From: Cenococcum geophilum 1.58
Lineage: Eukaryota; Ascomycota; Dothideomycetes; Gloniales; Gloniaceae
Direction of reading: 5' to 3'
NCBI GenBank assembly: GCA_001692895.1
Contig: KV748211.1
Coordinates: forward strand, 930,001 to 994,000
DNA: 64,000 nt
Shown: positions 25,328-36,488 of the stretch, in pieces
How positions within the stretch are numbered: position 1 is the first letter of the stretch
Layout of the letters: each line of letters opens with the position of its first letter
Made by a program: the position numbers and the translations under genes
Notes under the pieces: generated by a model
Seen by the model: the letters and a program-made list of their open reading frames with translations, nothing else
Database searches by the model: none
Told to the model about the DNA's origin: nothing

Positions 25328-27245
25328 CTAACCTACTTTCTCTATACTATTGTAAGCTATTATTCTTCCTTTATAAGTTACTTCTAAATCTTCTTATCCT
25401 ATTAGCGTACCTCCTCTTAGTATTATAGTTGTTTGCGCTCCTCTTAAAGCTCTATTACTTACTCGATTTTTAAAAGGCTAAAGAATATAGCCTTATAATT
25501 AGTCTCTGCACGTAGTTTATTAAAGAGAGGCTTGCTATAAGTTCTCTTCTTCTTTTTATTCCTAAACGCCTTTTAGAGGCCCCTATTTTCTAAGCAGAGG
25601 AGGGCAATATTAGTGATAAGCTTAAGAACCGTATTTTTAAAGCCTTTTGTCCTGCGGCTCTATAACCTTATTAACCACGTCTCGTAAAAGCTTGTGCACC
25701 TTCCTCTATTCGCTTACTAAGAGGGCTAAGGTATTTAAGTTCCTTAATAAAGGCTAAGAGGTTTTACCTTACTTTTATTAGGTCTTAATAGCGCTAAGAA
25801 CAACCTCTAGATTAAGGGGATTAATATAAGGCACATTGCCAGGGTATACGGTAGGGAGTAGGTAAGCCGAGTATGAGTTATAAGAAGAGTCGATAGAAGA
25901 GGACGATATAGTAATAAGGGTAGGCAATAGCCTTGTACGGAGAGACGAACCAATAAGGAGGGAAAGGGCTGCAAGCTTAAGGAGTTTATAAGGAGGTGCC
26001 AAGCCTAGCCTTCGGCTAGGCCTTGGCTACCCCTTAAAGCTCCTAGGCGATGCAGCCAAGTAAGGGCCAAAATAACTATAAGCTTTGCAGTGTGGAAGAA
26101 TTAAATAAGCGACTTAATTGTAAATTTATAGAAATCAAGTGGTATATATACATGAGAAAGGTGTAGACAATAAGGGGTAATTGACCGAGTTAGTGACCGA
26201 GTCAGTGACTAAGTCGGTAAGCGAGTTAAGAGGTAGGTGACTCAAATGGAGACAGTTTAATATGCAGTCGAGTCAGTGTAGTAGTCTGGCGGTGTGCTAG
26301 TAGTCGGTTATAATAACCCTTATAATTAAGCCTAGTATTTGCCCACCCACTAAGTATATTATTTGTAGTAAAGGCCCTATTATAGGCAGCCCAGAATAGA
26401 CGGAAGAAATCGCGTTTTATAACGGAGGAGAGGCCCTAACTCTTATAAATAAGAGTATTAAGTTCTTAGCTGTAATACGTGCTAAGAGGAAAGAAGAGAC
26501 TAACGTTAAGAGGTTATAGTTAGTGGGTTAAATAAGGCGGAAATATAGCCACTAATATCTTATGCTTATATTACTAGTAGAGGAAGTTTATATTAATATA
26601 AGATCTATATCCGTTTAATATTAAAAGCCTCTAAAATCTTCTATTTCTAGCTTTCTTCTTTATTTCTATATTAAAAAGGGTAGTAGGCTATAAGAATCCT
26701 ATCTTATTATTTATCTAACCTATTATAGTAGATAAAAAGAAGACACGGTGTTACTTAAGGTTAAAATTTTAAAGCTAGGAGTCCTGAAGGTTGCTAGAAA
26801 TAGCTTAATAAATTAGGCCTAAATAGAGGCTTATTCCGTTAGCGCAGATACTTATAACTACTATAATCTACTCTTTATTACTATCTTAACTAGCGCTAAG
26901 AAGCTTACCTTAAATTACTTCTAATCTAGTATAGATTCTCTTACTCTTATTAAGTATATTAATAAGAAAGCCCTTTTTATTTATATTGTATATATTATAC
27001 ACCTTAATCTTATACTTCTTAATTTTCTCCTTTAATAACTTATAAAAGAGCTAATACTAATATAAATTATTAGCCCTTTTATAGGCTATATTAGCTAGGG
27101 CTAAATAGCTTAATTTTATATTATCCTTATAGCGCTTAATAAACCACAAAACCTAGTTCTTTCTAGGCATTATTCTTAAGATCTTAAAGGCAAAATTTTA
27201 TACCATTTAAGGAGTAGGAGGTAGGCCACGTTTAGTAAGAAGATT
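25328..27245 (-). pseudogene. Pogo/Fot1-type (DDE_1) transposase relic, main part
   Basis: Read from 27245 downward. It opens inside the CENP-B/Tc5-type helix-turn-helix (LTKRGLPPTP), so the N-terminus is missing. The DDE core follows with recognisable family motifs: YNINKKGF (about 26970-26990), LLILNGYRSY (about 26600-26625) and PLNVSLF (about 26500-26518). All three catalytic Asp positions read Asn, as G-to-A changes. The FFRLFWAAY block (about 26400) is intact. A poorly alignable stretch of 300-450 bp with repeats (about 25870-26340) interrupts the expected order. A Lys/Glu coiled-coil tail then runs to the A1 insertion and continues at 3017-2784. Confidence 0.82.
25999..26026. repeat. 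Strong hairpin with ttc loop
   Basis: The arm ccaagcctagcc (25999-26010) pairs with ggctaggccttgg (26014-26026) with one bulged base. It lies in the unalignable insert of the pogo relic. Directly downstream (26180-26230) are gaccgagtcagt-type 12-bp repeats. It may mark a small independent insertion. Confidence 0.6.
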
Positions 27246-27584
27246 AAAATAATTGGGTATTATTATTACTAGTTATATAGTTTATATATAATATAACACC
27301 ATAAAGGGGTATTGAGATATTACTATTTTAAGTAAATTATAGATATATACCTAGAATATCGTTATTACTAAGATAAGTAAAGAAAATAAGTAAAATAATA
27401 AAGTAGAGAATAGAGACTCTAATAAATCTTTATAAGGACCTCTATTTTATAGCAAAAATAGTATAAGAAAAAATAAAAAAGTATTATAATGCTAAGAGAT
27501 CTAAGGGACTAGATCTAAAGGAGGGGGATAAAGTATAGCTATTATATAATTTTTTTACGAGTTAATAACTAAGTAAGAAGTTAG

Positions 27585-27755
27585 TGTCGGTATAACTCTC
27601 TTTACCAACGTGCACGAATATCACTTGTAGTGGTACGTATGCGGTGTTGAAGTTGGTAGTTAATTGTTGTCTAGAAGAAAGGGGTTGCTCCAAGGTTAGA
27701 CAGTTAGTCTCGCTTCGTAGTCCCGTGACTACGTCACGTGATTAATATTCCGACA
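27585..27755 (-). repeat. 3' LTR of D
   Basis: 171 bp, tgtcggtat...ttccgaca. It contains tcacgtga at 27734-27741. Its partner at 33555-33725 begins tgttag through transitions. Confidence 0.93.
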
Positions 27756-27839
27756 CTAGAGCAACTCTAAAAAGAAGGCTAATCTATACTCTAAAGTTAA
27801 GTCTTCTAGACTACTCGTAACGTATACGCAATAGCGACT

Positions 27840-27935
27840 TTCTGCCAAATTCTACTATATTACTAAATTCTGCCATATTACCAAATTCTGCCAAATTCTG
27901 CCATAATACTAAATTCTGCTAAATTCTGCCGAACC
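27840..27935. repeat. Tandem ttctgccaaa words in D
   Basis: About seven imperfect copies of an aaattctgcc decamer-type word just inside the D 3' LTR. The reverse complement, ttggcagaa, also occurs in the LTRs of families A and E. Confidence 0.8.
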
Positions 27936-27999
27936 TAACTTTATCCCCGAGATAGAAAATTACTATTAGCTCACTTAGTACTAGCGCCAACACTAAACT

Positions 28000-30900
28000 A
28001 AAGTTAAATCCGTTCGCTTAACCCACCCTATAGCCTATAATTCGACTTAATTTATATTAATAAGCTATAATAGTGCCGTATAGGGCTTACCCTTTATTAT
28101 AGCGTCCATAGGGTTAGTATCTCCATTAATCCACTTAACTTTAGTAATCTATCTTCGTTTATAAGCTTGGCGAAGGCATATTATATTAATTATTAAGTAT
28201 TTCTTTTATGTAGTTCCTAGTCGGACAAGACAGTTATATAAAGACTTTAAATTAGTACAGAGAATAAGTAGTAAGTTAACCTATAAGACCTTATCTAGCG
28301 TAGATTTAATTATAGCGCCTATGTTAAAACTATACGCTATGCCGTATAACTCTAAGGCTAATATACTCCTAGTAACTCTTTTGCACTTAATTAAGGACCA
28401 GTAAACAATATTTGCCTTATTTAAGGCGTCTGCTAGTATAAGTACGTAGCCAATTTATAAAGATAAGTCCTTATTATTGGTAAAGGAAGCGTCTATAAAT
28501 ACTAGGAGTTATAAGGTGTTAACGTCTAGCTTAATAAACTTTAGGCCTCTATTTGCGTTCTTAATCTGCTAGCTTAATTGCTTATTAAGACTCTTTATAT
28601 CGTCTTTAACTGGGTTAATTACCTAGGTAGTAAAGGATAGGTTAAATAAGGCCTCTAGCTAATAGACTAAGGCGATATAGGCTCCTCTGGCGCGTTAAGC
28701 GATATACTAGTCCTTTAGCATAAGCAGGCCACGCGTAACTCCTCTAGAGCTAGTGCTATCTACTAGCATAGTGTTAACCACACTAAGGTTCTTATACTAG
28801 CGCTTTTGCGTTAGCGTAATACTCCCGTCTTATATTAATTAAATAAGTCCTCTATTAAACTTAATTAGTATATTAGCGGTTAATTACTCTCGCTCCTTAG
28901 CCATAAATTTGGCCTTATATAGTTCGCTTTATTTAGCCTCTATAAAGGTATTATCTATAAGAAATAGTATATTATTAGTCTATAGGCCGACAATTCTAAA
29001 AGGCTTATTACTATAAAGTAAGTAAGGATTATATATAGACTAGTCTATTTGCAGCTAATTAACGTAGTATAAATAGTAGGTCTTAAACCAGTGGTTTCTA
29101 GCTTTAGGTACTCTATAAAGTAGCTTTATAACCTTTAAAACGGAGTCCGTATTAATTCCCAATTATTTATTTAGCTTATATAGTGGTTATACGTAAAACT
29201 CGCGGTTTAGGTTTATAGTGGACTAGACATAAGCTTATAAGATGTCTTGGAGGTAGAGTTGTATCTATAGTAGTATAGCAGTAATATAGAGAATTAGCCG
29301 CTGGCTAACCCGTTAAATTATTAGTAACTAAGTAAGGACTAGCTCTTTCTCTAAATTATTATAGGCCTATATAATAAGTTGTGATTTCTTAAAGGCTCTA
29401 TTAGTTCCCTTATTCTTAATCTTGTTAATAAACCGTAAGTTAAAGAGTCTAACCCCCTTTAGCATATCGTGTAGCTTAATAATCTTAAAGACGCCTTTCT
29501 TAAGTAGGCCTGTAACCTCCTTTTATCGTAAAGCGCTAAATTGGGTGTTATCATCGTTCTATAAGTAGATAGCGATATCGGTAATATCTGCAATATCACC
29601 TATAAAAGCACCTATATCTATTATAGCGTCTATAATAGCCGTGTCTGCGACAGCCGTAAGTAATAGGTATTTACGGGGGCGACCTCTACCTCGCTTTGGC
29701 GGTAGCTATAGTTCGGCTTTAGGTAACGATTAAGGTTTAGCTGGTAAAGGTACTAGTTTAGCTGATTTAATAGGCTCTCGTGGTTTAACTGGGTCTTATA
29801 GGTCCAGTAGGTAAGGTTTCACGACCGTAGAGCGAAAGGTTATAGGCCTATTTGGTAGCTTCATGGTACAGGTCTTACTGTTAACGGCAAGTAGCGTATA
29901 TAGCCCATCCTAATAACTACTCTGGCTAGTATTGCCTTCTCTCTAGACTAAGACAGGCAAACTAGGTAGGAGGCTATAAATAGCGTTAGTTTATGGTCCG
30001 TTTCGCATATTAAGAGCGTTAGCGATCTGTTGTTTAGCTTATAGCTTCTGGATTTCTACTATTGCTTTCTTAATAGCCGTAGCTCGCTGTGTAACTAAAG
30101 GTAATGGCGCGTCCGATTTAACCATTCGGGGGTAGGCTCTAAAGACTAGGAGTATAGGGATTAGGCCTTCTAGGCCAGCTGTGTTATTAATAGCTTTAAA
30201 GGCCATTTATAGGGCCATCTCCTTACTAATTTCAGGGATTTTAGTCGTAATGATTTGGTAGGCTCGTCGTAGCGGACTATAGTAGCGCTCTACCATTCTA
30301 ATAGAATTGTATAATTTGACTGGAACTGACTTTATAGTTACTCCTATAGTGGCAGCGTAGTGCTTAAACTCCTTACTGATAAAGTTCTTCCTGGCGTCTG
30401 TAGTGATTAGGTCTAGTGGTCCTAAGTAGCTATTAATTTAGCACATCCGTAGAATGTCTTAAGTGTGCTTAGCGCTGATATCTCGTAGCTATCTGCCAGC
30501 TTAAAATTAAGTTGCTTCGTTGACTACGTATAGTAGGGGGGAGCCGCTAATATATATAATGTTAACAATGATATTGTAATTAAAATTAACGTCGTTTTAT
30601 AGGGTGAAGCGAAATCTACCTAGAGATCTGCTATACTTCTAGCAATAGTGGCAGAGTCTAGTTAGCTCTTTAATAGCGGATCTATTAGTGTTATAGCCGT
30701 GGCCAGCCTTATTAAGAAGCTTTTGCAGTCTATTAACTAACGGGTAACCAAATCAACGGTATAGACGTTGTAGTTCTACGTTAGTTAAGTAGCAAGGGTT
30801 TATATTAAAAGACTTAACTAAATAGGACTATAAGGAGAAGCTCTATAAGAGAAATGGGTGGCCAAATTGTCTGACTACTGGTACCCTTTTAGTGCGAGTA

Positions 30901-33110
30901 ATGATAACGTCCTTTAGGTTATTGTATTTAATATAAAGTCTATCTATATCTACTAAGCAAAGTAGGAAAGGGGTATCTGCTTCAACAATATAGAATTATA
31001 CCTTGCCTATAGGGCTGTTAACGTCTATAGTTCCGATAGACGTAGATGCTCCAATTCCGAATTAGACAGTTACTTAATCTTTAGTTAACGTGTTAAGACT
31101 TACGGACTTATCTACGGCCTATAGAGCTTAGAATTAGCTATAGCCAGCCGTAGACTTATATAAAGCACCCGTATTAATTATAATTCCTATAAAGACCGTT
31201 AAGGTATATTATAACGCTGTGGTTATAGCCGTACTATAGGCAAATGGGTCGGTCTCCGTATAAGGTTCTGTAGTAGACTCCGTAGTAAGTTCTAAAGCTA
31301 TAAACAAGTATATATAAGCCTTATTAGCTAGCTCTACGCTTATAGAGGTTGCTTCCTCTGTGGTAAGTATTCCAAAGGTAGTAATATAGGCAGAACTATC
31401 GTTAGGTTCTCCGGTATCGTTCCTAAAGTCATTAGCGTCTTCAGCATCTTATATATAGGCTTTAAAGTCTAAATTATCGTCTTTATCTTTTTCGCAAGCA
31501 GCGACGTATTACTTAAAGTGGTTGTTAAAGTTACCCTTATTACGGCCCTTAATATTAGTAAAGCGTCTCTTATAATCGTCTCTGGACCAATTACGCTTCT
31601 CCTCTATATATTTCTATAAACGGCAGTCCTCCTTCTTACAGACGTAGTACTTAGCCTTTAGTCTGCCGTTAGTTCTATAGGGGCGATTGCTGCCGTAGCG
31701 GTTAGTATTTTAGTCTCGATTTTGGTTATTTTGGTAGTAGCGTTAATCTATAAAAAAAAGCTTAGTAAGACAATCTTATTAAGGCCTATAGGGGGTGTTC
31801 TTTTTCCTATGTAATAATAGAGGATTATAGTTTGCTAATTAACTAAGAGAGGTCTTCTAAAGGGTTGGAGACAGTAATACGGCATGCTAGTACTCCCTAG
31901 TAAGCAGTAACTAGCTTATTTATAAGAATGCGGTTTGTACGGAAGTCTAGGTGTAGTCTATAATGTTATTTTAGTAGCTTGTCTATAAGCAGTTAGAAGT
32001 TCTAATAGATTGACTTATTAGGGTTCTCGTCCATAACTCCTTAAAGGGTCATACTGTTCCACTCCATAAGGTTCTTACGGTAGTATTCTAGCCCTTTAAA
32101 GAACTGTTATATGTGGTTACAGGCTTCCATAAAAGGTCTCGACTTAAGGTTACTGTTATAGTAGTGGTCCTAAGCAAGCCCTTTTAGCATACTAGGGAAT
32201 GCTACTGTGTAGCCTTCTAGTGGCAAGCCAGATCTCTTGCAGATGTTGTAGAAGATGGTTAACTTAAAGTTAAAGCTGTCACTAACTCTATCGTACTTTT
32301 GGTCGTCTATATAGATCTTTGTAATTATAGCCACCTCCTTGCTATATCTAGGCCCTTGCCTAGGTTTTTGCTCCACACTAGGCACGACTAGTTTAGGTAG
32401 TATATATATAGGTAGCTGTTACGGCTGCTATAGTTGCTGCGACCATAGTAATTGGTCGATAAGAGTGTGGATTTAGTTACAATTGGAGGATTAAGGACCG
32501 GGAGGGGTAGTAGGGGTAGTAGGGGTAGCAATTGGAGTAGCTGGCGGTACAGCAATTGGAGTAGCTGGTGGTGCAGCGATCGGAGTAGTTAGCGGTACAG
32601 CAGTTAGAATAGCTAGTGGAAGAGCTGGTAATGCTTATGTAGCTAGTAAGGGACTATAGAAAGGTGTTAACGCCAGTAGAGCTATAGCAAGCTTATCTAA
32701 GGTTAAATTAAGTTAATCTTGCAGAGCTATAGTAATCATTGGCTTAATATCATTAAGGGCTAGACCAATCTCTTCGTCCGTCCATTTGTAAAACTCTTCT
32801 TTTTAAAGGAGGTCGAATAGTGCTTCTGAGATTAAATATCTGTTATTATGCTTTCCGACATATACTCCTCTCTTAAGTAGATAGATGCGTAACTTTGCTC
32901 TTATATCGGTTTATATGCGTTTAAAATCCTTAGTAGTAAAGCCTTTAAATTCCTCCTTAAATACTGTCCATAGTGTGTAGTCTGTGAAGTTCTCCTATAT
33001 ATATACATAGACCTTTATTACTACATAGTCTCCTAGCTTATCTTTAGAAGCTATAGCAGCAGTAATTCTATTACTATACTTCGATATCTTTTTTTGCCAC
33101 TCTATTATAG
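28000..33110 (-). pseudogene. D gag-pol relic (copia type)
   Basis: Gag is recognisable at 32170-32385 as an uninterrupted 71-residue stretch. A YYVCKKEDC-type knuckle lies near 31630-31660. Integrase covers roughly 30000-31000. It is followed by a basic linker with an AT-hook-like GRGRPRK at about 29661-29702. Reverse transcriptase blocks follow: NHWFKTYY (about 29090), then GLQTNN at about 28965-28985, where the family has GLQTDD. The RNase H region lies near 28000-28500. Both catalytic Asp codons of the reverse transcriptase are changed to Asn, and many stops are TAG/TAA. Confidence 0.8.
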
Positions 33111-33145
33111 TGTAAAGCAGTATGCGTTTAGGTAGAGGTTATAAA

Positions 33146-33228
33146 GGTTTAAGGTTTAAGATTTAAGGTTCGAGGTTAAGGTTAAGGTTAAGGGTTAAGG
33201 TTAAGGTTAAGGTTAAGGTTAAGGGTAG
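33146..33228. repeat. (ggttaa)n microsatellite in D
   Basis: About a dozen ggttaa/ggtttaa units with an occasional aggg. It lies in the D leader between the 5' LTR and gag, on the minus strand (ttaacc)n. It resembles but does not equal the fungal telomere repeat ttaggg. Confidence 0.9.
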
Positions 33229-33554
33229 TATATACATTCTCTACAGCCGTCGGGCTTGTAAAGTGTTCTTAGTAAAATTACTATTCTCTTAGTAATCTGT
33301 TATATTAGCTGTAAAGCCAGTATAAATTCTCTTAAGCTTAAGGGAGGTCGTAATCTTCTCTAAGTAAAGATATAATTCTCTAGGCGATCTGACGCGTTAG
33401 TAGTTAAGTTAATACGTAGTCTCGAGCTTTAAGGGTAATATAGCTTTCTCCTTTAATAAAACAGACAAGAACTAGGCAATCGTGAACTATTTCTAGTACT
33501 ACTTCTTAAGCGCTAGCTATTGCGTATTTCCTAATCTATACGTCTACTAATCAG

Positions 33555-33725
33555 TGTTAGTATAACTCTCTTTATTAATATACATAAATATTACTTGTAG
33601 TGGTACGTATGCGGTGTTAAAGTTAGTAGTTAATTATTGTTTAGAAGAAAGGGGTTGCTCTAAGGTTAGACAGTTAGTCTCGCTTCGTAGTCCCGTAACT
33701 ACGTCACGTGATTAATGTTCCGACA
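33555..33725 (-). repeat. 5' LTR of D
   Basis: 171 bp, the same length as the partner LTR. Differences are essentially all C/T or G/A. The tcacgtga word is retained. Confidence 0.93.
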
Positions 33726-34228
33726 GTTAGATTACGTTAAACTAGAACTATTTAAATTTTTAGCTAAATTTTTAGAAGTTATATATAAACTTAAATTACT
33801 AGTAAAGATAAAGATCTACCCTATATAGTATATTATAATGCTAAAGCTAGCGTATAAAAATATAGAGCTATTAGTTTATAAAGTAAATACGTATAAAGAA
33901 TAAAAGAAAGATAGATAGTAGGTTTTAAAGATTATTAATTATAAGGATATTAATAATAAAATATAATATAAAGTAAAGTAGATAGGCTATAATAAGACTA
34001 CCTAGAAACTACTATAAAATCTAAAGAACTCTATAAAAAAGGTATAGAAGTATTAAAAGAGAATAGGTTAAGTAATATTAAAAAGGAGCTAAAGATAAAG
34101 GGATTAGTTAAAGGTAATAGACGAGCTAGATTATTTAAGGGATCTACTACTAGTATATAAGTTATTTCCGCCTCTTCTTAATTAGAATTCTTTTTAGCCT
34201 CCTTAGCCTTAAGTTTAAAGAGACCTTA

Positions 34229-35777
34229 CATCGGCAAAATATGGTACCCTACTAATGGCCTCAATGGCTGGTGGTTGACGCAATTGGCGCGCAGTTGAGG
34301 GCATTTGGCAACTCGACCGACTAGCCTATGTCGTGTTTTTTTGACACGTAGCCTGCGCGCAACCTGCCAGCAATCTGCGCATTTAGCAACCATAATTATA
34401 TTTACCTCTTTTATACTAATAGCATATTTTAAATAAATAAAAGCTACTTTAAAGCTATTTATAAGGCTAGCAAAATAAATATTATTATTTTAGATAATTT
34501 AATATAATATAGCGATGGTTCTCTTCTACCTATCTACCTATTGACTTACCTACCTGCCTCTATCTACCTACCTGCCTGTATTGCCTACCTGTCTGCATTG
34601 CCTACCGTCTGCATCGCCTACCTGTTTGCATCTGCCTACCTGTCTATATCTGGCCTACCCGTCAGCATCTCCCTGTTTGTGCCGTACCTGTCTGTGCTAC
34701 CTTGATTCGATCGATCGATCGAATCGTTTAGTGTTCGCTGGCTAGTCGTTGTCGTCTGGGTTCTGGCGACGGGTCGTCTGGCTCTAGCGACGGGTCGTCT
34801 GGCTCTAGCGACGGTCGTCTGTCTCTGGCGACAGTCGGTCTGGCGACAGTCGGTCTGGCCTCTGGCGACGGTCGTCCTGGTTCTAGCGATAGTCATCTAG
34901 TTCTAGCAACGGTCCTCTGCTGGCTGCCGTTCTAGTGCCTCCCTAGGTTAGGGAGGATGTAAGGAAGGAAGGGTAAAAAATAAGGCGGCTACATAGGCAG
35001 AGACACGTGTAGAGGCTATCGGGAATATAGCGGGGACCCGATGCAGAGCTTCGTGTAGAGCCTCCGTATGCAGAGCTTCGCGCAGAGCCTTGTGTAGAGC
35101 CTCTGTACGTAGAGCTTCGTGCAGAGCTTCGTGCAGAGCTTCGTGCAGAGCTTCGTGCAGAGCCTCCGTACGCAGAGCTTCGCGCAGAGCCTCGTGCAGA
35201 GGCCTCGTGCAGAGCCTCGTGCAGAGCCTCGTGCAGAGCCTCGTGCAGAGCCTCTGTACGTAGAGCTTCGTGTAGAGCTTCGTGTAGAGCTTCGTGTAGA
35301 GCTTCGTGTAGAGCTTCGTGTAGAGCTTCGTGTAGAGCTTTATGTAGAGCTTCGTGTAGAGCTTTGTGTAGAGCCTTGTGCAGAGCCTTGTGTAAAGCCT
35401 CTAAGTAATAAGACTATATAAGATTATATAAGATTGCGTAATTGGCATATAACTTTACCTTAGTTGCATGTTAAGGAATATATAGTTAGCTTTTAAAGTC
35501 GTCAAATAGGTTAACTGTGTGTTATTTAACTTTTAAATATGTTAAATAGGTCAACTGCGTGTTAAGGAATATATAGTTAGCTTTTAAAGTTGTTAATTAG
35601 GTCAACTGCGTGTTATTTAACTTTTAAATATGTTAAGTTGGTCAATGGCGTATTAAGTTGGTTAATTACGTGTTAAGTTGGTTAATTCGTGTCAAGTTGG
35701 TCAATTTGCATGTCAATTACGCGAAACGCGCTAAACAAAGTCTACTTGAATCTCATCCTGCGAATATTTTCCCGATG
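34229..35777. mobile_element. Minisatellite-rich non-autonomous DNA element C2 (inside B3)
   Basis: Terminal inverted repeats catcggcaaaatat and atattttcccgatg (13 of 14 match) are flanked by TA on both sides (34227-34228 and 35778-35779). B2 has the empty site with a single TA. The interior carries the same minisatellite families as C1 but in different copy numbers: the 17-mer (about 34530-34690), the 20-mer ggcgacggtcgtctg type (34740-34915), a long 12-mer array (35046-35403) and about 40-bp subterminal repeats. No transposase is encoded. A TA duplication suggests mobilisation by a Tc1/mariner or pogo-type transposase. Confidence 0.8.
35046..35403. repeat. Expanded 12-bp array in C2
   Basis: About 30 units of agagcttcgtgt/agagcctcgtgc. 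It stays open in one frame, but the translation is only an RVEL/RAEP repeat, so it is not annotated as a gene. Confidence 0.9.
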
Positions 35778-36488
35778 TACTTTATAAGATATAGCTCTTT
35801 TAAGCATACCTTTTTATATACCTTTATAAGACGGCTTAGTTAAGTATAAGTATTAAGTTAAGCCTTTAGGGCCTAAGACGCTTTATTAGAATAATATTAA
35901 ACCTTAATAAGAGCTTTAGCTAGCTTACCCTTTAGTCTTTTAGCCGCTATTAATACGCGAGACCTTATAATAGATTAAATAAGGAACTAGATAGTTATAT
36001 TAAATTATAAAATATATATACTTGGTATTAGAGACGGATTAAATATTATAAGAGGATTATATATTCGCTTGCGTATACTTAGTATAAAAAAAGGTTAACA
36101 ACTAGATAGAGCCGTAATTATAATATATGTCACAGTACGTGCGGACTGTCAAGGTATGATGTACGAGGTGACTGTATATGATTGACAAACGATGTCGTGT
36201 GAGGATCTATGTAGGAGGTAAGGTGGTATTAACTGCCCGGCTGATCCTCGGTCAGCCGAAAAATCACGTGTTTAGCCAGCCACCTGGGTCAGATTCGAGG
36301 ATCTCCTCAGCGCTACTAGCGCTAAGCTGAGGAGATTCGCGTATCTAGGGCCACCTGCTGATTAAGCCGCTGATTGACGCCGACTGTAGGGTAATTAGGG
36401 CCATTGAGGCCCCAAGTATATATAAAAAAGTCCTCCCTACCTATCCTTAATCGCGGTAGTATGTCTGCTATTATACCTACTATATAAG

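Larger units (their letters stand above)
27585..33725 (-). mobile_element. Ty1/copia retrotransposon D inserted in B3
   Basis: Two 171-bp LTRs (27585-27755 and 33555-33725) and a perfect 5-bp duplication gttag (27580-27584 and 33726-33730). Its length is 6141 bp. The minus-strand order is gag, zinc-knuckle-like CxxxxxC motif, integrase, reverse transcriptase, RNase H, i.e. copia order. It interrupts the B3 integrase/chromodomain spacer; the flanks are contiguous in B2. Confidence 0.92.

Noticed and set aside
33146-33228. Interstitial telomere
   Set aside because: The unit is ggttaa, not ttaggg, and it lies inside a copia element with LTRs on both sides.
35119-35421. 100-codon frame rich in RVEL/RAEP repeats
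   Set aside because: Product of a 12-bp minisatellite in element C2; the same array in C1 is out of any gene context.
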